From the NCBI RefSeq assembly GCF_003182095.1, contig NZ_QGTJ01000001.1:248001-312000 (forward strand): 64,000 nucleotides of DNA, given 5' to 3'. Each line of letters begins with the position of its first letter. Position 1 is the first letter of the stretch. Below are positions 17,143-26,700 of the stretch, one piece after another. This DNA is from Plasticicumulans acidivorans. Lineage in GTDB: Bacteria; Pseudomonadota; Gammaproteobacteria; Competibacterales; Competibacteraceae. The notes below the pieces were generated by a model. That model did no database searches and had not been told where the DNA came from. It worked only from the letters and a program-made list of their open reading frames with translations. Both the position numbers and the translations under genes were made by a program.

Positions 17143-18829
17143 GTGCATGCTCCAGCGACGGGTTGCGCGGCCTGGCCGCGCCATAGACCCGCTCCTTGAA
17201 CGGGCGCACGCCGATGCGGCGCACGGTATCGAGGAAACGCTCCTCGGGCTCACGCTGTTCGACGTAGACGGCAATCAGCTGCTCGACGGTCGCAGCGACA
17301 TCGGCGCGTGCCACTGACGGCCCGATGACCTCGCCGAGCGAGGCATCGTTGCCGGAATTGCCGCCGACGGTGATCTGGTACCACTCCTCGCCGTTCTTAT
17401 CGACGCCGAGCACGCCGATGTGGCCGACATGCTGGTGCGCGCAGGAATTCATGCAGCCGGAGATGTTCAGGCGCAGATCGCCGAGGTCATACAGGTAATC
17501 GAGGTCGCTGAAACGCGCCTGGATGTCCTTCGCCACCGGAATCGCGCTGGCATTGGCCAGGCTGCAGTAATCGAGGCCCGGGCAGGCAACGATGTCGGCC
17601 AGCGTGCCGATGTTCGGCGTCGCCAGATTGACCGCGTCGAGCACCTGCCACAGCGCGTACAGATCCCCCTGGCGCACATCGGCGAGCAACAGATTCTGCG
17701 TGTGTGTCGAGCGCACCTCGCCAAAGCTGTAGCGATCCGCCAGATCGGCGACGGCGTCGAGCTGCCCGGCGCTGATGTCACCCGGCGCCGCCGCACCGAA
17801 GGTCTTCAGCGAAACGAACACCGCACGGTAGCCCGGCTGCTTGTGCTCGACGGTGTTGCGAGCCAGCCAGCGGCGGAAACCGGCATCGGCCTCGCGCTGC
17901 TCGCTCCAGCTGTGATCCTGCTGCGCAGCGGTGTCATAGGCCGGCGGCACGAAGCAGGCGGCGACGCGGTCGATCTCGGCCTGCGTCAGCGTCAGCGCGG
18001 AATCGCGGATCTGCACCCATTCGGCCTCGACGCGACGGGCGAACTCCTCGATGCCGAGCGCTTTGACCAGGATCTTGATGCGCGCCTTGTAGAGATTGTC
18101 ACGCCGGCCTTCGAGGTTGTAGACGCGCAGGATCGCTTCCAGGTAGCTCAGCAGATCCTGCTTGGGCAGGAACTCGCGCAGGGTCTGGCCGATGATCGGC
18201 GTACGCCCGAGCCCGCCGCCGACCAGCACCTGAAAACCGGTTTCGCCGGCAGCATTGCGCACCAGATACAGACCGACGTCGTGCACCTGCGCCGCCGCGC
18301 GATCGCGCTGTGCGCCGCTGACGGCAATCTTGAACTTACGTGGCAGATACGAAAACTCCGGGTGCAGCGTCGACCATTGGCGGATGATCTCGCACCAGAC
18401 GCGCGTATCCTCCAGTTCATCGGCGGCGACGCCGGCCAGGTGATCGGTGGTGACGTTGCGGATGCAGTTACCGCTGGTCTGGATCGCATGCATCTGCACG
18501 CTGGCCAGCGCCGCGAGGATGTCCGGTACGTCCTCAAGCGCCGGCCAGTTGAACTGGATGTTCTGGCGTGTCGTGAAATGCCCGTAGCCCTTGTCCCAGG
18601 TGCGGGCGATGTGCGCCAGCATGCGCAGCTGTGCGGATGACAGCAGGCCGTAGGGCACGGCGATGCGCAGCATGTAGGCATGCGTCTGCAGGTAGACGCC
18701 GTTCATCAGACGCAACGGGCGGAATTCGTCGTCGGCCAGCTCACCCGCCAGATAACGCGCCACCTGGCCGCGGAACTGCTCGACGCGCTGATCGACAAGT
18801 GTCTGATCGTATTGATCGTAGAGGTACAT
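17135..18829 (-). CDS. cysI: Sulfite/nitrite reductase hemoprotein (CysI-like)
   Basis: A 564-aa cytoplasmic siroheme/4Fe-4S reductase converting sulfite to sulfide in cysteine synthesis. The N-terminal ferrodoxin-like half includes GHFTTRQNIQFNWP (around residue 95). The cluster-ligand cysteines are visible as CPGLDYC and NISGCMNSCAHQHVGHIG (about residues 415-461), the C-X5-C...C-X3-C pattern. The overlapping DUF934 gene favours sulfite over nitrite as substrate. ATG 18829 (MYLYDQYDQTLVDQRVE) is preferred over an upstream in-frame ATG at 18901 that lies in the AT-rich promoter zone. A single-subunit enzyme with an external electron donor is likely. Confidence 0.9.
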   Translation of the reverse strand: MYLYDQYDQTLVDQRVEQFRGQVARYLAGELADDEFRPLRLMNGVYLQTHAYMLRIAVPYGLLSSAQLRMLAHIARTWDKGYGHFTTRQNIQFNWPALEDVPDILAALASVQMHAIQTSGNCIRNVTTDHLAGVAADELEDTRVWCEIIRQWSTLHPEFSYLPRKFKIAVSGAQRDRAAAQVHDVGLYLVRNAAGETGFQVLVGGGLGRTPIIGQTLREFLPKQDLLSYLEAILRVYNLEGRRDNLYKARIKILVKALGIEEFARRVEAEWVQIRDSALTLTQAEIDRVAACFVPPAYDTAAQQDHSWSEQREADAGFRRWLARNTVEHKQPGYRAVFVSLKTFGAAAPGDISAGQLDAVADLADRYSFGEVRSTHTQNLLLADVRQGDLYALWQVLDAVNLATPNIGTLADIVACPGLDYCSLANASAIPVAKDIQARFSDLDYLYDLGDLRLNISGCMNSCAHQHVGHIGVLGVDKNGEEWYQITVGGNSGNDASLGEVIGPSVARADVAATVEQLIAVYVEQREPEERFLDTVRRIGVRPFKERVYGAARPRNPSLEHAHA

Positions 18830-18990
18830 GTACGTTTCCCGAACCGTAGACGAGGATGAGTCGCTGGGCCGACTCCCGTGACTTGGACGGCAACGTAACA
18901 TGCAGGTATATATTATAAAAACATCAAATAAAAATAGATTTATTCTGTTTAGTAATAAAAGACAGAATTAAATTTTAGTTAGTCTGTCCA
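18830..18990 (-). promoter_or_regulatory. AT-rich promoter/operator region upstream of cysI
   Basis: A conspicuous AT-rich patch (18900-18982) inside GC-rich surroundings. Reading on the minus strand, TATAAT lies near 18915 with no good -35 hexamer, as expected for an activator-dependent promoter. A 6-bp inverted repeat GACAGA (18961-18966) / TCTGTC (18983-18988) separated by 16 nt, plus a CTGT...ACAG pair just upstream, could be regulator sites. A LysR-type Cys regulator (CysB/Cbl) is the natural candidate, but this is inference. Confidence 0.45.
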
Positions 18991-19097
18991 TACGAACCGG
19001 CGGCGCGCGTCATTGCCACGTCCGCTGCATCACTCCCTGCCGGCACACGCCACAGGGCGTTTCCTCTGTCGAACGTGACCACCGCCGGCGAACGTCG

Positions 19098-20981
19098 ATG
19101 AATGCAAGTCTTCCGCCTCTGCACCCGCGCTTGCGCACTCTGCTTGAGCATTGCGGCATCCGCGATGCCCAGGCTGCGATCCCGGCGCCGACCTGGCGAC
19201 AACTGGTCGAAGCCACCAGCCGTCAGTTCGACGTTTATGACGAGGAACGACGCAGCCTCGACCAGTCGCTCGAAACGCTGTATCGGGAAGTCGCCCGGCT
19301 CGGCGCGAACCTCGAACACAACACCGCCGTGCGCCTGACGGCCGAGCGCAATCTGCTGCGTACCGTGGTGCATTCGATCGCCGACGGCGTGTTCGTCCTC
19401 GACCGTGACGGCTGTGAGCGCTTGTCCAACAGCGCCGCCGAAACCATGCTTGGCTGGCCAGTCGGCGAGCTGCGCGGCAAGCCGCTGCTCGAACGCATCC
19501 TGGCAGCCGGCACGCACGCCCCGGACTACGCTCGCCTGCTCGAAGCAGGCCAGCCCTGGCGCGACGATGACGCGCACTTCCTGCGTCGTGATGGCTCGCA
19601 GAGCGCCGTGTCCTACACGCTGAATCCGATCGCCGGTGAGCAGGGGCCGACCGGCGCCGTGCTGGTGTTCCGCGACGTCAGCCGCCAGCGCGAAATCGCC
19701 CGCCGGCTGTCGCATCGGGCTTCGCACGATCCATTGACCGGGCTGGTCAACCGCGCCGAGTTCGAAGAACGCCTGGCCCGGCTGATCGAAGGCCCGCTGC
19801 CAGCCACAGCCCGCGATGCAGAGCATGTATTGCTCTATCTCGACCTCGACCGCTTCAAGACGGTCAACGACATCTGCGGCCATGCCGCGGGCGATGCCCT
19901 GCTGCGTCAGGTCGCCCGTCTGCTCGGTCAGCAGCTGCGCACCAGCGACACCCTCGCCCGTCTCGGCGGTGATGAGTTCGCCGTGCTGCTGGAAAACTGC
20001 CCGGCCGAACAGGGCACACGCATCGCCGACAAGCTGCTTGCAGCGATCCGCTCGTTCCGCTTCGACTGGCTCGGTAAACACTTCGAGATCGGCGTCAGCA
20101 TCGGCGTCGTGCCGCTGCGGGGCGAGTGGCCGGAGATCGGTGCCGCGATCGCGGCGGCCGATCGCGCCTGCTACCGCGCGAAAAACAGCGGTCGTGACCG
20201 CTGGTGCCTGCTCGACCCGCAGACCGTGGACGAGCGTGATCTCGCCCAGGAGCGGCCGAACTGGGCGCAGCGCCTGCGCGAAGCACTGAGCCTCGGCCAG
20301 CTCGGCCTGTACGCGCAGACCGTCCGGGCACTCGACGGCACCGAGCCGGACTCCTTCGAGCTGTTCCTGCGCCTGCTCGACCCGCACGACGGTGAAGTGC
20401 CGCCGGGGGCGTTTCTCGCCGCCGCGGAGCGGCTGGATCTGGCCACCACCCTTGATCGCTGGGTGATCGACACGGCCCTCGCCCACATCGCCGGGCTGCC
20501 CGACGACGGCAGCCGGTTTTCCGTCAACTTATCGGCCGCCAGCCTGCGCAGCGGCAACATGGCGGCGTTCATCGCTGAACGCCTGCATCACTACGCCGTC
20601 AGCGGCACGCGGCTGTGCATTGAGATCACCGCCACCGATGCCCTGTGCCACTGGGATCGCGCCAGCGACCTGTTCAACGCCCTGCGCGAGCTCGGCTGTC
20701 GCTGCGCGCTCGACGACGTCGGCAACGGCCTGCCGGCACTCGGCCAGCTCGAAGCGATGGCGCTCGATTATCTGAAGATCGACGGTGACCTGGTGCGCGG
20801 CATGCTCGTCAGCCGCACCGATGCAGCGATGGTCGAAGCCGTCACACGCATCGGCCATGCCCTCGGCCTGCGGCTGGTCGCCGAGACGGTGGAAACCGAA
20901 GCCGCGCTGGAGCACATCCGCCGCCTCGGCGTCGACTACGCCCAGGGCTGGGCCATCAGCACCCTGCAGCGCTGGGCCTGA
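19098..20981 (+). CDS. PAS-GGDEF-EAL cyclic-di-GMP protein
   Basis: 627 aa. The N-terminal 90 residues are helical/coiled coil and are followed by a PAS domain (HSIADGVFVLDRDGCERLSN, about 93-205), GGDEF (SHDPLTGLVNRAEFEERL to LARLGGDEFAVLLE, about 210-370) and EAL (about 390-625). The diguanylate cyclase signature is intact. In the EAL domain the triplet reads ELF (FELFLRLL) and loop 6 reads DDVGNG rather than DDFGTG. However, the metal/catalytic residues (E of EAL, N of NLS, E of EIT, DD, K of LKID, E of AETVE and Q of AQGW) are all present, so phosphodiesterase activity is possible. No transmembrane helix is seen, so it is probably a cytosolic sensor. It may link to the PilZ protein and EPS production. 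Confidence 0.92.
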   Translation: MNASLPPLHPRLRTLLEHCGIRDAQAAIPAPTWRQLVEATSRQFDVYDEERRSLDQSLETLYREVARLGANLEHNTAVRLTAERNLLRTVVHSIADGVFVLDRDGCERLSNSAAETMLGWPVGELRGKPLLERILAAGTHAPDYARLLEAGQPWRDDDAHFLRRDGSQSAVSYTLNPIAGEQGPTGAVLVFRDVSRQREIARRLSHRASHDPLTGLVNRAEFEERLARLIEGPLPATARDAEHVLLYLDLDRFKTVNDICGHAAGDALLRQVARLLGQQLRTSDTLARLGGDEFAVLLENCPAEQGTRIADKLLAAIRSFRFDWLGKHFEIGVSIGVVPLRGEWPEIGAAIAAADRACYRAKNSGRDRWCLLDPQTVDERDLAQERPNWAQRLREALSLGQLGLYAQTVRALDGTEPDSFELFLRLLDPHDGEVPPGAFLAAAERLDLATTLDRWVIDTALAHIAGLPDDGSRFSVNLSAASLRSGNMAAFIAERLHHYAVSGTRLCIEITATDALCHWDRASDLFNALRELGCRCALDDVGNGLPALGQLEAMALDYLKIDGDLVRGMLVSRTDAAMVEAVTRIGHALGLRLVAETVETEAALEHIRRLGVDYAQGWAISTLQRWA

Positions 20982-20988
20982 AACCGGC

Positions 20989-21594
20989 TCACTGCTGCAG
21001 CCGGCGGCGCAGCGCGGCGATGTCGACGGCGGCCAGCAGGCGCTGCGCATCGTTTTCATCACTCAGGCTGCTGGCGCTCAGGTGCAGCAGCAGATGCTCG
21101 CCGAGCAACACGGACATCTCGACGTCGTCGCCATTGCGCTTGAGCACGCCGCGATACTCGCCGAGCCGAAACGACTTGGTGCCCGGATCACTCGCCAGCA
21201 GACTGGCATCGGTCAGCTGCAGCGCGATGCCGGCGGTCAGCGGCGAATCGAGCGCCACTTCGAGCGCCATTTCTTCTTCTTCGCGGAAGTAGCGACGGCT
21301 GATCTGCAAACCGCCGCCGCCGATGCCGGGAAGCGAAACCGGATGCACCTCGGTTTCGTCAGCCTCCCAGCCAGCCGGCGCCGGTGGCAGCAGATCGCGA
21401 TACTCGCCGGCCAGGCGCTGCTGCACGGCGCTGGTAGCGGCCGAAAAATCCCGCAGCGCCGCCAGCAGATGCCCATCGCGATAGGCATCAAGCCCCTGCC
21501 TGGCCTGTGCCTCTATTTCGTCCGCACGCACGCACAGCACCGCGACGCACAACCCGGCAACGCCCAGCACGCCACGCAATACCACGTGTTTCAT
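20989..21594 (-). CDS. Secreted hypothetical protein
   Basis: 201 aa with a clear signal peptide (KHVVLRGVLGVAGLCVAVLC, cleavage probably after VRA). The mature part opens with a helical stretch (EAQARQGLDAYRDGHLLAAL) and continues with beta-rich sequence (VSLPGIGGGGLQISRRYF and FRLGEYRGVLKRNGDDVEMS). I do not recognise a domain of known function. It is convergent with the GGDEF/EAL gene (7 nt apart) and divergent from phaC. Probably periplasmic. Confidence 0.75.
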   Translation of the reverse strand: MKHVVLRGVLGVAGLCVAVLCVRADEIEAQARQGLDAYRDGHLLAALRDFSAATSAVQQRLAGEYRDLLPPAPAGWEADETEVHPVSLPGIGGGGLQISRRYFREEEEMALEVALDSPLTAGIALQLTDASLLASDPGTKSFRLGEYRGVLKRNGDDVEMSVLLGEHLLLHLSASSLSDENDAQRLLAAVDIAALRRRLQQ

Positions 21595-21817
21595 CGGTTT
21601 TTCTTCCCGAGTGTCACAGTGTGCAGCATGGTTTCATAAAGCCTCGCGATGCGGCAACGCATCGCAGCGCGCGACGGCACGACATGTCTTAATGTGTAAA
21701 AAGAAATGCGGCTGACGAAAACCAACCGACGATTTCGGCCACTGAACCTGCCGAGATCACCTATAAGAATGAGCGGTCGGGTGCACTGCACCTGGCGCTT
21801 CACCAGGGAGAGAACTG

Positions 21818-23611
21818 ATGGCTGACAGCAACACCCCCTTCACCCTGCCGCAGATGAATCTGCCGGACAGCGCCCGTCTCGCCGAGAACTTCGAAAAGAT
21901 CTCCGAGCGCAGCCAGCGACTGCTGCAGGAATTTGCTTCCCGCAACACGTTCCAGATCCCCGACCCGGGCATCGTCGCCAAATCTTTCGGCGAACTGTCA
22001 CAGAAGCTGCTGAGCGATCCTGGCCGGCTGATTCAGGCGCAGATGAACTTCTGGCAGGAATACCTGAACGTCTGGCAGACCAGCGCCCAGCGCATGCTCG
22101 GCGCCGAAGTCGAGCCGGTGGTCAAGCCGGCGCCCGGCGACAAGCGCTTCAAGGATGATGCCTGGGTCGAAAACGCGATCTTCGACTTCATCAAGCAGAG
22201 CTATCTGCTGGCGGCACGCTCGATCCACGAAACCGCGGTCGGCGTCGAGGGGCTCGACGAAAAGAGCGCGCAGCGCATCGAGTTCTACACCCGCCAGTAC
22301 ATCGACGCGATGGCGCCGACCAATTTCGCGCTGACCAACCCGAAGGTGCTCAAGGAAACCCTGGAGAGCGGCGGCGAGAATCTGGTCAAGGGTCTTGCCA
22401 ACCTGCTCGAAGACCTGGAGCGCGGCAACGGCCAGCTGCGCGTCAAGATGACCGACCTGGAAGCCTTCGAGCCCGGCAAGAACGTCGCTGCAACCCCCGG
22501 CAAGGTCGTTTACCAGACGCCGCTGATGCAGCTGATCCAGTACACGCCGACGACGGCGGAAGTCTTCGAGAAGCCGCTGCTGATCGTGCCGCCGTGGATC
22601 AACAAGTTCTACATCCTCGACCTCGGCCCGAAGAATTCCTTCATCAAGTGGGCGGTCGACCAGGGCTTCACGGTGTTCACGATTTCCTGGGTCAACCCCG
22701 ACGAATCACTCGCCGACAAGAATTTCGAGGATTACCTCAAGGAAGGCACGCTGGCCGCGCTCGATGCGATCAAGGAGGCCACCGGCGAGAAGGAGGTCAA
22801 CGCCGTCGCCTACTGCCTCGGCGGCACGCTGCTGATGTCGACGCTGGCCTACATGGCGGCCAAGCGTGACAGCCGCATCAAGAGCGCGACCTGCTTTACG
22901 ACGATGCTCGACTTCAGTGAGCCGGGCGAGCTCGAAGTGTTCATCGACGAGGAGCAGATCGAGCTGATCGAAAAGCAGATGGCCGAGAAAGGCTATCTGG
23001 AAGGCACGGCGATGGCCGGCGTCTTCAACATGCTGCGCGCCAATGACCTGATCTGGTCTTTCGTCGTCAATAACTACCTGCTCGGCAAGGAGCCGATGGC
23101 CTTCGACCTGCTGTACTGGAACTCCGACTCGACACGCATGCCGCGGCGGATGCACAGCTTCTACCTGCGCAATATGTACCTGTACAACAAGCTCAAGGAC
23201 GCCGGCGGCATCAGCCTGCTCGGCACGCCGATCGACCTGAAGAAGATCAAGGCACCGGTGTTCTTCCTCTCGGCCAAGGAAGATCACATCGCACCGTGGA
23301 CCGCGACCTACAAAGGCACGCAGCTGACCGGCGGGCCGGTGAAGTTCGTGCTTGGCGGCTCAGGCCACATCGCCGGCGTCATCAACCCGGCCAGCTCGAA
23401 GAAGTACGGATTCCAGACCAACGACAAACTGCCGCCGAGCGCCGACGAATGGCTGGCCGGTGCCGAGCAGCACGAGGGTTCATGGTGGCCGTACTGGCTG
23501 CAGTGGGTGGCGCAGACCTCGGGTGAAAAAATCCCGGCACGCCAGCCGGGCGACGGCAAGCTGACGCCGATCGAGGAGGCTCCGGGCTCTTTCGTCAAGA
23601 TCCGCATCTGA
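21818..23611 (+). CDS. phaC: Class I poly(3-hydroxyalkanoate) synthase
   Basis: 597 aa, the normal length of class I PhaC. It polymerises (R)-3-hydroxyacyl-CoA on the surface of PHA granules. The lipase-like box is AYCLGGTLL with nucleophile Cys333; Asp489 (SAKEDHIAPW) and His517 (GGSGHIAGV) complete the catalytic triad. The conserved PPWINKFYILDLGPKNSF precedes the box. The start has GGAGAG at 21809-21814 (CACCAGGGAGAGAACTGATG). An upstream TATAAG (21763-21768) is a possible -10 but lacks a good -35. No phaA or phaB lies beside it, and the phasin is 25 kb away. Confidence 0.97.
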   Translation: MADSNTPFTLPQMNLPDSARLAENFEKISERSQRLLQEFASRNTFQIPDPGIVAKSFGELSQKLLSDPGRLIQAQMNFWQEYLNVWQTSAQRMLGAEVEPVVKPAPGDKRFKDDAWVENAIFDFIKQSYLLAARSIHETAVGVEGLDEKSAQRIEFYTRQYIDAMAPTNFALTNPKVLKETLESGGENLVKGLANLLEDLERGNGQLRVKMTDLEAFEPGKNVAATPGKVVYQTPLMQLIQYTPTTAEVFEKPLLIVPPWINKFYILDLGPKNSFIKWAVDQGFTVFTISWVNPDESLADKNFEDYLKEGTLAALDAIKEATGEKEVNAVAYCLGGTLLMSTLAYMAAKRDSRIKSATCFTTMLDFSEPGELEVFIDEEQIELIEKQMAEKGYLEGTAMAGVFNMLRANDLIWSFVVNNYLLGKEPMAFDLLYWNSDSTRMPRRMHSFYLRNMYLYNKLKDAGGISLLGTPIDLKKIKAPVFFLSAKEDHIAPWTATYKGTQLTGGPVKFVLGGSGHIAGVINPASSKKYGFQTNDKLPPSADEWLAGAEQHEGSWWPYWLQWVAQTSGEKIPARQPGDGKLTPIEEAPGSFVKIRI

Positions 23612-23635
23612 CGCACCCCCGACTGCGATCCCTCC

Positions 23636-23664
23636 GAACCCCCGCTGTGCGGGGGTTCTTGTTT
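23636..23664 (+). terminator. Rho-independent terminator after phaC
   Basis: A perfect 10-bp stem, GAACCCCCGC (23636-23645) and GCGGGGGTTC (23649-23658), with a 3-nt loop, followed by TTGTTTA. Confidence 0.88.
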
Positions 23665-23739
23665 ATCCGCGGCTATCGCCGCGCACGGCGGCCCGGCTAT
23701 CGTTGCAGCTGGAGCCCGTCGCTGCCATGGAGTCCGGCC

Positions 23740-26700
23740 ATGCCGCTCGTTTTGACCGTCCTGCTGCTGATGCTGTCCGCTTTCCCGGTCCACGCCCTCG
23801 AACCCGCCCAGGTCCCCGGGCCGCTGCACCCCTGGATCGACTGGGTCGTGCGCGACGAGCCGGCCGCCCTCTGCACGCCGCTGGACGCTCAGACGGATGC
23901 CTTTCCCTGCGTCTGGGCAACTGCGCTGCAGCTCGAACTGGCGACGGACGGCCTGCGCTTCAGCGGCCAGTGGCAGCTGCAGCGCAGCGACTGGGTCGAG
24001 CTGCCGGGCAAGCGGCCGGACTGGCCAAGCGGTGTACGCGTCGACGACCGCACGGCGCTGGTACTCGACCGCGACGGCCGTCCGGCCTTGTACCTGCCGG
24101 CCGGCACCCACCGTATCGAGGGCCGCATCGACTGGCGCCAACCGCCAGCGGTGCTGGCGCTGCCAGCGGCGCTCGCCGCCATCGACCTGCGTCGCGACGG
24201 TCAGCCGCTCGCCGTACGCCGGGACCGCGACGGCGGCCTGCTGCTCGCCGACGACGATGCCGGTGCAACGCAGGCCGACCGCCTCGACATCGAGGTGATG
24301 CGCCGGATCAGTGACGAAATCCCCGCCCGCCTCAGCACCGTGCTCAAGCTGCGCGTCTCCGGCGGCGTGCGCGAGGCGACGCTCGGCCAGCCGCTGCCCG
24401 CCGGCTACGTGCCGCTGGCGCTCGACAGTCCGCTGCCGGCGCGGCTGGAGGCCGACGGCCGCCTGCGCGTGCAGCTGCGCCCCGGCGTGTGGACGCTGCA
24501 GCTGACAGCCCGCCACGAGGGCCCGCTGACCACGCTGGCGATCGCCGCGCAGCCGGCGCCCTGGCCGGGCAGCGAAATCTGGAGCTGGGACGCGCGGCCG
24601 AACCTGCGCACGGTCACCGTCCGCGGCGGCCATCCGCTCGATCCGACGCAGACCGCGCTGCCGCCGGACTGGCGCCAGCTGCCGAGTTATCTGCTGCAGC
24701 CGGCGCAGCCGATCGAGCTGGTCGAGAATGCCCGCGGTCTGCTCGGTACCGATGACAGCGCCCTGCGCCTGGAGCGTACGCTGTGGCTGGACTTCGACGG
24801 CCACGGCTGGACCGCGCTCGATCACATCAGCGGCCGCAGCGGCGCGCTGGCCCGCCTCGATGCGCTCGCACCGCTGCAACCCGGGCGCATCAGCAGTGAC
24901 GGCGAAGATCAGTTCATCTCCCGCCAGGGCAACGCCAGCGGCATCGAGCTGCGCCGCGCCACACTCGACGTCAGTGCCGCCAGCCGCATCGAGCAGGCCG
25001 CGAGTGCCACTCTGCCGGCCGTCGGCTGGGACTTTGCCGCGCAGTCGGCCAGCACCCAGCTGATGCTGCCGGCCGGCTGGCGCCTGCTCGCCGCCAGCGG
25101 CCCGGATGCGGTGCAATTCGGCTGGCTGGCGCTGTGGAACCTGCTCGACCTGTTCCTGCTGCTGGTCATCGCGCTCGCCTGCCAGCGCCTGTGGGGCTGG
25201 CCCGCCGCGCTGCTGGCCCTGCTCGGCCTGGGGCTCGGCTGGCACGAAAGCGATCTCGACCCAAGCCTGTGGCTTGGTCTGGCCGCAGCCACTGCCATCG
25301 GCCGCCAGCTCACCGCCGGACGCCTGGCCCGCACCATCGAGCTCTGGCGCGTGCTGAGCTGGTTGGCCCTGCTGCTGGTCGTCCTGAACTATGCCGTCCC
25401 GCAGCTGCGCGGTGCGCTCTATCCACAGCTGGCGCCGGCGGAAGCCGGCGGCATCGGGCTCGAAGTGGCTCGCCCGGCGGCGCTGCCGGCGGCGGCCCCG
25501 CGCTCGCTGGCCTTGCGCCAGAAGATGTCCGATGCCGCCGAGATCGAGCTGTCGACAAATGCCGAACCGCGGCAGCGCCCGTACGAACGCTATTCCACCG
25601 ATGTCGTGGTGCAGACCGGGCCCGGTCTGCCGGAATGGAACGGCACCCGCATCCGCCTGCAGTGGAATGGTCCGCTGAACCGTGATGCCAGCCTGCAGCT
25701 GCATGCGCTCGGCCCGGACGGGATGCGGCTGTGGCGCCTGAGCAGCGTCATCGCCCTGTTCGGGCTGCTGTGGCTGACCCGCAGCAGCGCCAGACCCTCT
25801 TTGTGGCGTCGGCATACGGCCGCGCCGACCCTGGCGCTGCTCATCGGCCTGCCGCTCGCCAGCCTCACGCCACCACCGGCGAGTGCTGCCGACTTCCCGC
25901 CCGGCGAACTGCTCGAAGAGCTGCACCAGCGTTTGCTGGAAGCACCCGCCTGCGCACCGCACTGCGCCACTATCGAGGCCCTCGATCTCCAGGCCGACGG
26001 CACGCAACTGCAGCTCGCGGCAACGGTGCTCGCCGCCGAGTCGGTCGCCATTCCGCTGCCGCTGCCGGAGGGCCGCGTGCAGCTGCTCGCCGCCCGCCTC
26101 GATGCCGATTCGGCCTGGCTGCTGCGCGCCGACGACGGCCGGCTGTATGCCCGCATCCCCAGCGGGCGCCATACGCTGAGCTTGCGGGTGGCGCTGCCGT
26201 CGGCGCTGGCCACGCTCGATCTGCCGCTCGCACTGCCACCGGCACGCGTCAGCGCGCAGATGCAGGGCTGGCGCCTGCTCGGTGTGCTCGACGGCCGCCC
26301 GCAGGGCGGACAGCTGCAACTGCTGCGCGAAAGCGACGCAGCCGGCGGCGAACGCCTGGAGCCCGGTGCGATGCCGCCGTATGTACGCATCGTCCGCGAG
26401 CTGCACCTCGCTGCCAGCGAGTGGACGCTATCGACACGCATCGAACGCCTGTCACAGGTCGGCAGCGCCATCGCACTGCAGGTACCGCTGCTGCCCGGCG
26501 AACATCCGCTGGCGGCGGATCTGCGCACGGTCGACGGCAGCGTCGAAGTCACCCTGGCGGCGCAGACCGATGCCTTCACCTGGGAATCGACGCTTGAGCG
26601 TCTGCCGCAGTTCACGCTGCATGCCGGCGAGCGCTGGAACGAGGTCTGGCGCCTCGATGCCGCGCCGCAGTGGCACGTCGCAGTCAACGGGCTGGCGCTG

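Noticed and set aside
19098-20981. A catalytically dead EAL domain
   Set aside because: Although the EAL triplet reads ELF and loop 6 is DDVGNG, the glutamates, asparagine, aspartate pair, lysine and glutamine expected for catalysis are present, so inactivity is not supported.
23308-26406. A 1032-codon open frame on the minus strand opposite phaC's end and the giant membrane protein
   Set aside because: The product is low-complexity (Gln/Ala/Arg/Gly) and covers the phaC terminator and part of phaC; the plus-strand frame has a signal peptide, membrane helices and a good ribosome-binding site.
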